Positions 25,118 to 33,852 of a stretch of 64,000 nucleotides of DNA are shown here, piece after piece (the first letter of the stretch is position 1; every line of letters starts with the position of its first letter). Location of the stretch: assembly GCA_017415715.1 (NCBI GenBank), contig JAFQFD010000019.1, forward strand, positions 1-64,000, written 5' to 3'. The position numbers and the translations under genes were made by a program. The stretch is from Bacteroidales bacterium. Lineage in GTDB: Bacteria > Bacteroidota > Bacteroidia > Bacteroidales > UBA932. The notes under the pieces were generated by a model. It had not been told where the DNA came from. It was given only the letters and a program-made list of their open reading frames with translations, and did not search any database.

Positions 25118-26979
25118 CCTTTGACTGTCATCTCGCAGCGGGCACAGTCGAAGTGGAGGGAGAAGCGCTGGCCGTTGTTGAGGAGGAAGAGAGGACCGCA
25201 GGCCGGTGCTCCCTGATGGACAGGACACATGCCAAGCTCATGCTTTATGCAATATCTGGTGCGCATGAGTTCCGCATCTTCCTTGTGTGAGAGTTCATAT
25301 GCCGCTTCAGATTCGGTCACGCCGCTTCTGCGGTATACTCCATCGGACAGACGGTTGGACACATTGTTCTTGTATGTGACCTTCTTCAGAGGATAATCAG
25401 ATGGATTGTCCGTCATCGGCTCCCTTATGAGCAGCTCTCTTGCGATGCAAGGCTCGCTGTCGAGCATTTCTGCAAGATTCCTTCTTATCGCATTGATCGC
25501 TGATGCGCTCATGAACGGCAAAATGCCTTCAGGAACGCTTTCAAGGCGGAATCTGTAGATGCTTGTGCTCTTGCCGATCTGGCTTTCCAGCATGCTTCTC
25601 ATCCTTTCCATATTGCCGGCATCCTGGCCTCCGGCGTCGACTGTCGCGGATGCTCTCCTGCCGTCTTCGCTTACGGCTGTCGCCTCCGCTTTCCACAGCC
25701 CGCCTTCCTTGACGAACGAGAGAGTGACAGATACGGCAATCTCCCTGGTGCAGGCCTGCTTTTCGAGTTCCCGCTCGAAAGCGGCGTTTATATTCCTGAA
25801 TATCCTTGCTCCGATGAACAGATCTGAAACGCTCTTGCATCGGATGGACGTGCCGCTGCAGACGTCGCCGCGGAATCCTGTGACGTTTCCGTCCTTTGCC
25901 ACGAATGAGAATCCGTCACCATTGTTCAGGATGATGTCCCTGCTGACGGTCTTAAGAGTTATCTGAGTCTTGTCCTTGCTGAGGGCGGACACCGTTCCTA
26001 TCTCCTCGCCCATGGATTTTGCAGTATCCAGGCAGGCCCATCTGCCTTTTCTGCCATCGATGAACAGTTCGGTATATCCGCGGTTGAATGTCTTTCTGGT
26101 GTCAGGCGTGAAGCCTCCGGTGACGGTTCCGAACGAACCTCTGACATATTCTCCGACATGATTTGAGATGAATCTGTCCAAAGCGAGGGAGTAGTCCCTC
26201 ACTACATTCTTCACATAAGATTCATTTTTAAGGCGGCCTTCGATCTTGAATGATGTGATGCCTGCCTGTGCGAGTTCGCCGATACGCACCTTGAGATTAT
26301 AGTCCTTGAGCGAGAGGAGGGCCTTGTCCCTGACCAGGACCTTGCCCTTGGCGTCGACCAGGTCGTAGCGTGAGCGGCAGGCCTGGATGCAGGCGCCTCG
26401 GTTGGCGCTTCTGCCGGCGATCTTCTCGGAAAGGTAGCACTGGCCGCTGTAGCAGACACACAGGGCTCCATGCACAAAGAATTCCAGCTCGCATGAGACG
26501 GCATCGCGGATAGCCTTTATTTCCTTGAGCGACAGTTCTCTCTCAAGGATCAGTCTCGAGAATCCCAGACTTTCCAGATATGCTGCCTGCTCGGGTGTCC
26601 TGATGGCACATTGGGTGGAAGCATGCAGCGGAATGCGCAGATCTTCCTTGAGGTTGCCAATGCCGTTGCGGGCCATCTCTACAATGGCAAGGTCCTGGAC
26701 GATGATGGCGTCGGCTCCGGCTTCCTGCACGGCGAGCATCTGCCTGTATGCAGACTCCAGCTCATCATCATATAGAATGGTGTTCAGCGTCACGAATATC
26801 CTGACCCCGAACCTGTGCGCGTACTCGCAGAGCCTCCTGATGTCATCCACCTGGTTGCCCGCCGCCTGGCGCGCACCGAACTGCGGTCCGGCGATATACA
26901 CAGCATCGGCACCGCAGTCTATTGCTGCGATGCCGATCTGGTAATCTCTTGCCGGAGCAAGCAGTTCAAGCTGCTTCAT
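25114..26979 (-). CDS. U32-family peptidase-like protein (RNA hydroxylation type)
   Basis: 621 residues. The N terminus LLAPARDYQIGIAAIDCGADAVYIAG and the signature ELEFFVHGALCVCYSGQCYLS with NRGACIQACR mark U32. The cysteines of this block and the later CPVHQ ... CARC set probably bind an iron-sulfur cluster. A central DUF3656-like region is present. Relatives (RlhA, TrhP) hydroxylate 23S rRNA or tRNA rather than cleaving proteins; which substrate applies here is unknown. Downstream of the TPR gene in the same direction (3-nt gap), so probably co-transcribed. Confidence 0.85.
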   Translation of the reverse strand: MKQLELLAPARDYQIGIAAIDCGADAVYIAGPQFGARQAAGNQVDDIRRLCEYAHRFGVRIFVTLNTILYDDELESAYRQMLAVQEAGADAIIVQDLAIVEMARNGIGNLKEDLRIPLHASTQCAIRTPEQAAYLESLGFSRLILERELSLKEIKAIRDAVSCELEFFVHGALCVCYSGQCYLSEKIAGRSANRGACIQACRSRYDLVDAKGKVLVRDKALLSLKDYNLKVRIGELAQAGITSFKIEGRLKNESYVKNVVRDYSLALDRFISNHVGEYVRGSFGTVTGGFTPDTRKTFNRGYTELFIDGRKGRWACLDTAKSMGEEIGTVSALSKDKTQITLKTVSRDIILNNGDGFSFVAKDGNVTGFRGDVCSGTSIRCKSVSDLFIGARIFRNINAAFERELEKQACTREIAVSVTLSFVKEGGLWKAEATAVSEDGRRASATVDAGGQDAGNMERMRSMLESQIGKSTSIYRFRLESVPEGILPFMSASAINAIRRNLAEMLDSEPCIARELLIREPMTDNPSDYPLKKVTYKNNVSNRLSDGVYRRSGVTESEAAYELSHKEDAELMRTRYCIKHELGMCPVHQGAPACGPLFLLNNGQRFSLHFDCARCEMTVKG

Positions 26980-26982
26980 CGA

Positions 26983-27909
26983 TTAGAGGGTCTTGAGCTG
27001 CTCCTGTGCACCAGGACCGAACTTAGGGTCTGTGAGGATCTGCTGGTAGTAAACCTTGGCCTTCTCCTTGTCGCCCATGATCTGTGCTGTTGCTGCGATG
27101 GTGTACTTCATCTGAGCTGCGTCCTTTGCGTTAGGTGAGAACTCGAGGTATTTCTCAAGGTACTGAATTGCCTCAGCGTTCTTTCCGAGAGCAGATGCTG
27201 CTGTACCTGCAACCTTCATGGCTGTAGCGTTCTCAAGGTAGCCGTTAGACTTGAGGGCGAGCTCGAGAGCTGCCGCCTTGTCAGTCTTGAGGGCTGCTGC
27301 CGCCTTCTTTACGAAGAGGTTTGAGAGCTGCTTGTATGCGTTCTTCTCCTGACCGTTCTGTGCTGCAACGAGGTAAGCTGCCTCAGCCTCCTCAGTCTTG
27401 CCTGTAGCGCCGTATGCCATTCCGAGGCGGAGGGCTGCCATTGCGTTGGTAGGGTCAGCTGCCATGATCTGGCTGTAAACCTCGATTGCGCCAGCAAAGT
27501 TCTTGCTGTTGATCATGTCGTTGCCCTTTGCCATGAGAGTCTGACCGATGAGAGCCTTTGCCTCCTCAGCCTCAGCCACGTTGCCGTAGAGGTTTGCAAC
27601 CTCGATAGTCTTGTTGAGCTGCTCTATCGCTGCATCAAACTGATTAGCCTTGATAAGGTCCTTTGCAATCGAACCCATAAGTACAGGGATGTAGCTCTTG
27701 CAGTTTTCTGCGATCTGAGCGCCTTCCTCGCCAAGTTCCTCAGCGGCAGTGAGGGCTGCCTGGAAATATCCTATTGCAGCTTCCTTGTTGCCCATTTCGA
27801 GCTCCATGGCTCCGTTGTTGTAGGTCTCGGTTACAGAGTTGATGTCCTGTGCAGATGCTACGCCTGCCGCCATCATAACAGATGCAAAAAAGAGAATAAT
27901 CTTCTTCAT
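26983..27909 (-). CDS. periplasmic tetratricopeptide-repeat protein
   Basis: 308 residues from the ATG at 27909, chosen because it opens a clean signal peptide (MKKIILFFASVMMAAGVASAQ). The rest is alanine-rich alpha-helical TPR: NGAMELEMGNKEAAIGYFQAA, DAAIEQLNKTIEVANLYG, GAIEVYSQIMAADPTNAMAA, AIQYLEKYLEFSPNAKDA and a last KAKVYYQQIL repeat. It is a likely periplasmic scaffold. No enzymatic motif. Confidence 0.85.
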   Translation of the reverse strand: MKKIILFFASVMMAAGVASAQDINSVTETYNNGAMELEMGNKEAAIGYFQAALTAAEELGEEGAQIAENCKSYIPVLMGSIAKDLIKANQFDAAIEQLNKTIEVANLYGNVAEAEEAKALIGQTLMAKGNDMINSKNFAGAIEVYSQIMAADPTNAMAALRLGMAYGATGKTEEAEAAYLVAAQNGQEKNAYKQLSNLFVKKAAAALKTDKAAALELALKSNGYLENATAMKVAGTAASALGKNAEAIQYLEKYLEFSPNAKDAAQMKYTIAATAQIMGDKEKAKVYYQQILTDPKFGPGAQEQLKTL

Positions 27910-27979
27910 AATGGTATTTGATTTGTTCAACATAATTATCCTAAAGGTAGTAAACACGCAAAAATAGTAAAAAATATCG

Positions 27980-27987
27980 TATTTTTG
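27980..27987 (+). promoter_or_regulatory. -7 element upstream of the M16-like gene
   Basis: TATTTTTG matches TAnnTTTG, 22 nt before the ATG at 28010. Confidence 0.35.
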
Positions 27988-28009
27988 CAGTCACTCATCA
28001 GATTTATTA

Positions 28010-30340
28010 ATGAAAAACGGATTTGTCAGGTTAGCGGCTTTAGTATCAAGCCTGTTATTATCAATTACCGTGCCAGCTCAGGATCTTCCCGTTCTGCCTG
28101 CTGACGCGTCGATAAGGCATGCCGTGCTTCCGAACGGTCTGAACTGCTATGTGACGGGGAATCCGGCGGTCAAGGGATTTGCAGACTATGCCCTGGTGTC
28201 GAAAGAGAACGGAGCGACTTTAATGTATTTCCGTGACAAGCAGACGGCAGATGAGAAGCAGGTGGATTCCACTCTCGTCGCCCTGATGAAGCATGTTGAA
28301 GAGCTAGGCCGTCCTTCGGTTTATGCCCTTATGGCGAGTGGCGACCTGAAGGCGGATGACATCATGAAGAAGCTCCGCTACATGTCATATATGATACCGG
28401 CCGGTGAACCCGCTGGAAAGACGGAGTATGCCAAGGGAGAACTCACTCCTGTGGCCTTCAAGGCCGTTGATGATACGCTGAAGAGAATCACGACGATATA
28501 TGCGGAATGGACATCTCCACGCACGCCTGAGCACCTTATGAACACCGTGCAGACGGCAGTCTATGACAAGACCGTGTATGAGTTCGGAGAGGTTGCATGC
28601 AGCAGGATCAGGGCGGAGCTGGCTGCTGCGGATGTGCCGGCTGCGGATGTGCGTTTTGCGCACAGGGGCAGCCTGGAGGGCCGCGGAGACGAGATGTTCA
28701 GGATAACAGTCGCAGTGGAGACTTCGGCGGCGGACCATGCGGAGGAGACCATAAGGGAAGTACTCGCGGAAATCGATGCCGAGGGCGCTTCTGCGGCGGA
28801 ACTCAAGCTCGCGGAAAGCCGCTATTTCGCGTCGTTGGAGCGCAGAATGAAGGGCAGTGACAGGACCAACGAGGGTTATATAAACAGATGTATTGCGGCA
28901 TATCTGTATAATGGATCTCTGGCTTCAGTCAAGGAACGGCTTGCCTTCCATAAGTCAAAATATATCCCGGATCAGGCTCGCGAGGCCCTTTTTGCCGGTG
29001 TCGCATCTGCTTTGATAGACATTGATGCCAAGACAGCAGAAGGGGAGAAGAAGTATGTGGACCTGTCCGACACCTTGTCATTCCCGGTATCGGGCCCAAA
29101 GGTAAAGGTGTCATCAGACAGGAAGGATCCGATTTCCGGCGGAAGGATATGGACATTCTCCAACGGATTCAAGGTGGTCTACCGGAAGATGCCGACCGGT
29201 GGTGTCCTGCACTATTCTCTGGCCATGAACGGCGGATATGGAAGCATCAGGACTCTGTCCAAAGGTGAGGGCGCGTTCATGTCGGACTATCTTGACATCT
29301 GTCACATATCAGGCCTGAAGGGCCGTGATTTCAAGGATATGCTGTGCCTCTCGGGCATCACGATGGACGAGCAGGTCAACCTCTCCAATGTGATAATCAG
29401 CGGTGAAGCTGCAGACGCCAATCTGCCGTTGCTGCTGAAGTCGCTTCTGGCTGTGGCGAACGACCGCAGCGTGGATACGGCTGCCGTTTCGTATTATCAG
29501 CGTAGCGAGCGGCTCCGTCTGGAGCGCGCCTCAGGCAGCGTGCGCGACATGGGGGCGGTCATCGACAGCCTCATATGCCCGGATTACATATATTCTCCAT
29601 ATAAGTCGGCAGGTCATCTGCAGGATGATACTTTTGACAAGGCTGCGGAGCTTTTCGATGAGATGAGTTTGAAGGTGAATGACGGAGTGCTCGTTCTTGT
29701 CGGAGACATGGACGAGACGAAGGTCAAGAAGACGCTTCTGCAGTATGTGGGAGGGTTCAGGACCCGTGAGGGCGTGTTCAGCAGGACCATGGTGCATTAT
29801 CAGCCGGTGTCCGGATGGATGACATACAATGTCGAAGGAAACAGGGACGCTGTGGTCGTGGCCATGTCGGCCCGTCTCCCGATGACTGCGGACAACTATC
29901 TGGCTGCGGACATTGCGTCGATGTATCTCAAGGAGGTCATGCAGAATGAGCTCGCGCCCCTGGGACTCAAGGTGAACATGTCCCAGTCGCGTCGCATATA
30001 CCCCGAGGAAAGGTTCAGCGTCATGCTGCTGGTGGAGGGTGAGGACATGCCTGAAGACATCATGCGCCTGATAAGGACAGCCTTGGCAAAGGCGGAGGCC
30101 GAAAAGCCGGACAAAGCCTATATGGAGGCTGCCAAGGCATACTGCAAGAACCTCTATGATATGGATATGAAGGGGCCTTCATATTGGCTTCATGCTGTTG
30201 CCATGAGGTATCTCGACGGCAAGGACTTCACCACGGGATATGCTTCAAAGATAGACGCTGTAACCCCTGCAAAGGTCTGTGACATACTGACTTTGCTGGG
30301 TGACGGCAGCAAAGTTGAATACAAGATAGACAAAAGATAG
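28010..30340 (+). CDS. secreted M16-like (insulinase-fold) protein lacking the zinc motif
   Basis: 776 residues with a signal peptide (to about residue 23, VPAQ). Its layout follows two-domain M16 peptidases: RHAVLPNGLNCYV near the start, a long linker with ESRYFASLERRMKG, and a second half with GGRIWTFSNGFKVVYRK, EGAFMSDYL, and a late YPEERFSVMLLVEG. The inverted zinc motif HxxEH expected in the first domain is absent, so it is probably not an active peptidase. In two-subunit M16 systems one partner is often inactive, but no active partner lies nearby. Confidence 0.7.
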   Translation: MKNGFVRLAALVSSLLLSITVPAQDLPVLPADASIRHAVLPNGLNCYVTGNPAVKGFADYALVSKENGATLMYFRDKQTADEKQVDSTLVALMKHVEELGRPSVYALMASGDLKADDIMKKLRYMSYMIPAGEPAGKTEYAKGELTPVAFKAVDDTLKRITTIYAEWTSPRTPEHLMNTVQTAVYDKTVYEFGEVACSRIRAELAAADVPAADVRFAHRGSLEGRGDEMFRITVAVETSAADHAEETIREVLAEIDAEGASAAELKLAESRYFASLERRMKGSDRTNEGYINRCIAAYLYNGSLASVKERLAFHKSKYIPDQAREALFAGVASALIDIDAKTAEGEKKYVDLSDTLSFPVSGPKVKVSSDRKDPISGGRIWTFSNGFKVVYRKMPTGGVLHYSLAMNGGYGSIRTLSKGEGAFMSDYLDICHISGLKGRDFKDMLCLSGITMDEQVNLSNVIISGEAADANLPLLLKSLLAVANDRSVDTAAVSYYQRSERLRLERASGSVRDMGAVIDSLICPDYIYSPYKSAGHLQDDTFDKAAELFDEMSLKVNDGVLVLVGDMDETKVKKTLLQYVGGFRTREGVFSRTMVHYQPVSGWMTYNVEGNRDAVVVAMSARLPMTADNYLAADIASMYLKEVMQNELAPLGLKVNMSQSRRIYPEERFSVMLLVEGEDMPEDIMRLIRTALAKAEAEKPDKAYMEAAKAYCKNLYDMDMKGPSYWLHAVAMRYLDGKDFTTGYASKIDAVTPAKVCDILTLLGDGSKVEYKIDKR

Positions 30341-30342
30341 AT

Positions 30343-30936
30343 ATGGACCACGGAACAATAATTCAGATCGACGACTGCCTCATATCGGAGGAGATCTTCA
30401 CAGAGTATTTTGCATGCGACTATGAGAAGTGCAAGGGATGCTGCTGCGTCATCGGTGACAGCGGAGCCCCTATGGAGGAGTGCGAGGCTGAGGCCATAGA
30501 AAAGAACTACCATATATTCTCTCCGATCATGTCGGAGGAAGGCCGTGCGGCTGTAGCTGCAAAGGGCTTCTATGAGATCGATATGGACGGGGATATGGTG
30601 ACTCCTCTTGTGCCGGGCAGCGAGGAATGTGCATACACGCTTTTTGACGAGAACGGCAACTGCTTCTGCTCTATGGAGCGCTGCTGGTTCCAGGGCAAGG
30701 GCGACTTCCGCAAGCCTATATCATGCTGGCTCTATCCGATCCGCATAACCCAGCTCAGCAATGGCACGAGAGCCCTGAACCTGCATCGCTGGCACATCTG
30801 CCAGGACGCTTTCGCAAAGGGCAAGAAGGAAGGCATCCGCGTATATCAGTTCTTACGCGAACCTATCGAACGTTATTTCGGAGAGGATTTCTACGAGGCT
30901 CTTGAGGAAGCAGCCAAGATGTTCGAGAACAGATAG
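30343..30936 (+). CDS. DUF3109 cysteine-rich protein
   Basis: 197 residues. Cysteine clusters are CDYEKCKGCCCV near residue 25 and later CAYT ... CFCSMERC ... SCWLYP ... HICQ. These match the DUF3109/YkgJ-like pattern of a metal- or iron-sulfur-binding protein. It begins 2 nt after the M16-like gene, suggesting co-transcription. Function is not established. Confidence 0.85.
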   Translation: MDHGTIIQIDDCLISEEIFTEYFACDYEKCKGCCCVIGDSGAPMEECEAEAIEKNYHIFSPIMSEEGRAAVAAKGFYEIDMDGDMVTPLVPGSEECAYTLFDENGNCFCSMERCWFQGKGDFRKPISCWLYPIRITQLSNGTRALNLHRWHICQDAFAKGKKEGIRVYQFLREPIERYFGEDFYEALEEAAKMFENR

Positions 30937-31398
30937 TTACAGCTGACTTATATGATATGAAAGTCCTGTCGCGACTTTCATGACATCCTTGCGGAGGCCC
31001 TCCATAGTCCAGGTGCTTCCGCATTTTGTCATTATGAGCCTGTCTTCGTTCATTCTTGTGAGCCTTCCGGCCATGCGCCTGTATCTGAATGACATGCTGT
31101 CCGCGCTTTCGCTCTCGAGGACATAGCCGCGTGCCTCCATATATTTCACGACTTCGTCGCGGATGTCGGCAAGCTCCCTGTCCATCTCCATGTCGCGTGT
31201 GATGAATCCCAGTTTAGGATACACGGCAGCCACGATGGCAAAGAATATGGCAATCTTCCAGATGGCGTTCCAGCCGCCTTCGAAGATTTCATTTATGTCT
31301 CCCGCAGCGAGCCCGGTTGCGACGAGTGCGAGGACGATGACAGTCGTCCAGAATGCGAAGTAGAAGAAGTATTTGACTGATCTTACCAGATATTTCAT
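30937..31398 (-). CDS. uncharacterised two-helix membrane protein
   Basis: 153 residues. Two hydrophobic segments (about 10-32 and 45-63) are followed by a soluble tail with RDEVVKYMEARGYVLESE and a C-terminal MEGLRKDVMKVATGLSYHI. No family recognised. It is convergent with DUF3109 and divergent from the coiled-coil gene at 31525. Confidence 0.65.
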   Translation of the reverse strand: MKYLVRSVKYFFYFAFWTTVIVLALVATGLAAGDINEIFEGGWNAIWKIAIFFAIVAAVYPKLGFITRDMEMDRELADIRDEVVKYMEARGYVLESESADSMSFRYRRMAGRLTRMNEDRLIMTKCGSTWTMEGLRKDVMKVATGLSYHISQL

Positions 31399-31476
31399 AG
31401 CATGTTATTTGTTGTGCATTGATTGTGTCCGTATGCCTACAGACACAACAAATATAGCAATAATCTTAGATTTTGT

Positions 31477-31484
31477 TATCTTTG
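31477..31484 (+). promoter_or_regulatory. -7 element upstream of the coiled-coil gene
   Basis: TATCTTTG matches TAnnTTTG and lies 40 nt before the ATG at 31525. Confidence 0.4.
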
Positions 31485-31524
31485 CGTGCACATTGGGAAT
31501 ATTAACAATCCAAAACAGAGAAAA

Positions 31525-32388
31525 ATGGGAGAGCAGACTTTGAAAAAGATCATGTATGGACTTATCGCCGCTGTAGTAGTGCTTGCCGGCGTTCTTGCAT
31601 ACATATGGTATCAGAAATCATCGCTTGTGAATGAACTTACCGCAGAGAAGGAAGACCTTACAGAGCAGATGATCGCCCTTCAGAATGACTATGAGACCCT
31701 GTCGTCGGAGTACGACGACATCAACCTCCAGCTGGACTCGTCACGCATTGAGGTTCAGCTCCTTATAGAGAAGATCCAGAAGACCGAGGCGACTAACAGA
31801 AGCAAGATCCGTCAGTATGAGAAGGAACTCGGCACCCTTCGCAGCATCATGAGGAACTATGTGGTGCAGATCGACTCTCTCAACAAGCTCAACAAGAAGT
31901 TGACAGCCGACGCTGCCGAGGCGCGCCGTCAGGCTGCCGAGAGCAAGAAGAGGACCGAAGAGCTGTCGAAGACAGTCGAGGACCTCTCGGGACGCGTGGC
32001 TACAGGCGCCGTGCTGAAGGCATATAATCTCAAGACCGAGGCATATAACTCTTCCGACAAGGTTACAGACCGAAGCAGCAGGGTTACATATCTGCTGACG
32101 ACTCTCAGCCTTGGCGAGAATGACCTTGCAGAGAGAGGACCTGTCACAGTATATATCCGCGTGAAGGATCCTGACGGAATCCTCCTTCTGAACGATGTGC
32201 AGAAGACTTTCGAGTATAATGGAGAGCCTATGGTAGCTTCGGCGTCACGTGAGGTCGACTACCAGGGATCGGAGGTCGAGATGGGTATCTATCTCAATGG
32301 CATCGCAGGATATACAAAGGGAGTATATACCATCGAGGCATACACTGCAAAGTCTCTTCTCGGCACCACCGAGCTCATGCTCCGATAG
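31525..32388 (+). CDS. membrane-anchored coiled-coil protein
   Basis: 287 residues from the ATG at 31525 (MGEQTLKKIMYGLIAA), which follows AGAGAAAA and gives an N-terminal membrane anchor (about 7-28). Residues about 32-160 are a long coiled coil (KEDLTEQMIALQNDYETLSSEYDD ... ELSKTVEDLSGRV). The C-terminal beta domain includes PVTVYIRVKDPDGILLL. It is probably periplasmic. The hemW start lies 3 nt downstream. Confidence 0.75.
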   Translation: MGEQTLKKIMYGLIAAVVVLAGVLAYIWYQKSSLVNELTAEKEDLTEQMIALQNDYETLSSEYDDINLQLDSSRIEVQLLIEKIQKTEATNRSKIRQYEKELGTLRSIMRNYVVQIDSLNKLNKKLTADAAEARRQAAESKKRTEELSKTVEDLSGRVATGAVLKAYNLKTEAYNSSDKVTDRSSRVTYLLTTLSLGENDLAERGPVTVYIRVKDPDGILLLNDVQKTFEYNGEPMVASASREVDYQGSEVEMGIYLNGIAGYTKGVYTIEAYTAKSLLGTTELMLR

Positions 32389-32391
32389 GTC

Positions 32392-33615
32392 GTGATATAC
32401 GTTCACATACCGTTCTGCAGGAGTTTCTGTACCTATTGTGACTTCTACTCGGAGGTTGCTTCAGGGTGTCGTGCAGATGCCGGCTACGAGAGGTTCGCTG
32501 ACGCCCTTGTGCGCGAGATCGAGGAGCGTGCAGGCGAGATGTCAGACGATGTGAACACATTATATATAGGTGGCGGCACCACTTCGGTGCTGCCCGTTTC
32601 TGTTTTCATGCGGATAGTCTCTGCTTTGGAGACTGCCGGTCATGGAGGACCATATGACGAGTTCACAGTCGAGGTGAATCCGGATGACATAGTGGAGAAA
32701 GGTCCGGCATATGTCGAAGGACTGCTCGAACTTGGAGTGAACAGGGTCAGCATGGGAGTACAGTCTTTTGACGATGAGATTCTCCGATGGATGAACCGCA
32801 GACATGATTCTGCAGCGGCCCGGAAGGCTTATGCCATCCTGGAGTCAGCCGGCGTTAAGAACATCAGCATCGATCTGATCTTCGGCCTGCCTCAGCTGTC
32901 AGACCGCCAGTGGCGGGACACTTTGGACCGGGCTTTGGAGATATCGTCAGTGGGAGTCCTTCCTCAGCACATTTCCTCTTATCAACTGTCTGTCGAGCCG
33001 GGCAGCGCTCTTGCCGGCATGGTCTCCAGAGGAGTGTGGTCCGAAGCGTCCGAGGACTTGTGTGCAAGGCAGTATGATATTCTGTGTGAGACACTTGCAT
33101 CAGTCGGATATGATCATTATGAGATCTCCAACTTCGCTCAGCCAGGCCATGCTGCCAAGCATAATTCGGCATACTGGCGACACCTTCCGTATGTGGGTCT
33201 TGGCCCGGGAGCGCACAGCTTTCTGGCTGCCGGTCAGCCTGTCGGTACTAACGGGCGGTCAGTCGGAGTTCCCGGTCTGCCTGTCCGGATGTGGAACAAC
33301 CCGGACCTGAATGCCTATATGCATGCCGCATCGTTTGCCGATGTCCGCGGTTTCGAGGAACTGACCTCGGAACAGCTGGCGCTCGAACACATAATGCTGG
33401 CTCTCCGTACATCAGAAGGCATCGACGCCGCCTTCCTCCACGCTCACGCCGACCAGGAGGCCCTTGCACGAGCCCTCTCGTCAGGCGACCTGGTCAGTGT
33501 CACCGGCAATCTGGCCGGAGCCTTCGGTGATCTGCTGACAGCGCCAGTTGACCGTCTCCGCATACCGGAATCCCGCTTCTTCGTCTCCGACTCCATCATC
33601 TCGGAACTTGTCTGA
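32392..33615 (+). CDS. hemW: HemW-like radical SAM protein
   Basis: 407 residues with a GTG start. The cluster motif C9-x3-C13-x2-C16 lies in YVHIPFCRSFCTYCDF, followed by LYIGGGTTS and the substrate region HISSYQLSVEPGSAL. Coproporphyrinogen oxidase HemN has an extended N terminus and is larger; the start directly at YVHIPFC fits HemW, a heme chaperone. Residues GPGAHSF are also as in HemW. Confidence 0.9.
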   Translation: MIYVHIPFCRSFCTYCDFYSEVASGCRADAGYERFADALVREIEERAGEMSDDVNTLYIGGGTTSVLPVSVFMRIVSALETAGHGGPYDEFTVEVNPDDIVEKGPAYVEGLLELGVNRVSMGVQSFDDEILRWMNRRHDSAAARKAYAILESAGVKNISIDLIFGLPQLSDRQWRDTLDRALEISSVGVLPQHISSYQLSVEPGSALAGMVSRGVWSEASEDLCARQYDILCETLASVGYDHYEISNFAQPGHAAKHNSAYWRHLPYVGLGPGAHSFLAAGQPVGTNGRSVGVPGLPVRMWNNPDLNAYMHAASFADVRGFEELTSEQLALEHIMLALRTSEGIDAAFLHAHADQEALARALSSGDLVSVTGNLAGAFGDLLTAPVDRLRIPESRFFVSDSIISELV

Positions 33616-33629
33616 CATGCACTCCCCAT

Positions 33630-33801
33630 CCGTTGAGCGGAAATTCGCCCAGTTACATCGGTCTGCTCGCTCAACGGGTCGGTTCTGTGTTCCGTTGAGC
33701 GGCTGGACTATCGTGTGCTTGACATTTCCCGCTCATCGTGTCTGCTCTGTGTGCCGTTGAGCGGCTGGAGTGCCGTGTGTTTGACCTTTTCCGCTCAACG
33801 G
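33630..33801 (+). repeat. three 62-bp units with inverted repeats
   Basis: CCGTTGAGCGG starts at 33630, 33692 and 33754, exactly 62 bp apart. Each is followed about 27-28 bp later by its complement (CGCTCAACGG at 33668, CCGCTCATCG at 33729, CCGCTCAACGG at 33791). Each unit can form a long-looped hairpin. Units 2 and 3 are also similar inside. The element fills the hemW to aminopeptidase gap. Confidence 0.85.
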
Positions 33802-33852
33802 GGATTTGGAATTGTTGCTGACAGTTGCTAATTTTATGGAAATTTTAACATT

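Noticed and set aside
33630-33801. CRISPR array
   Set aside because: Only three units, repeats are inverted within each unit and the parts between are similar rather than unique spacers.
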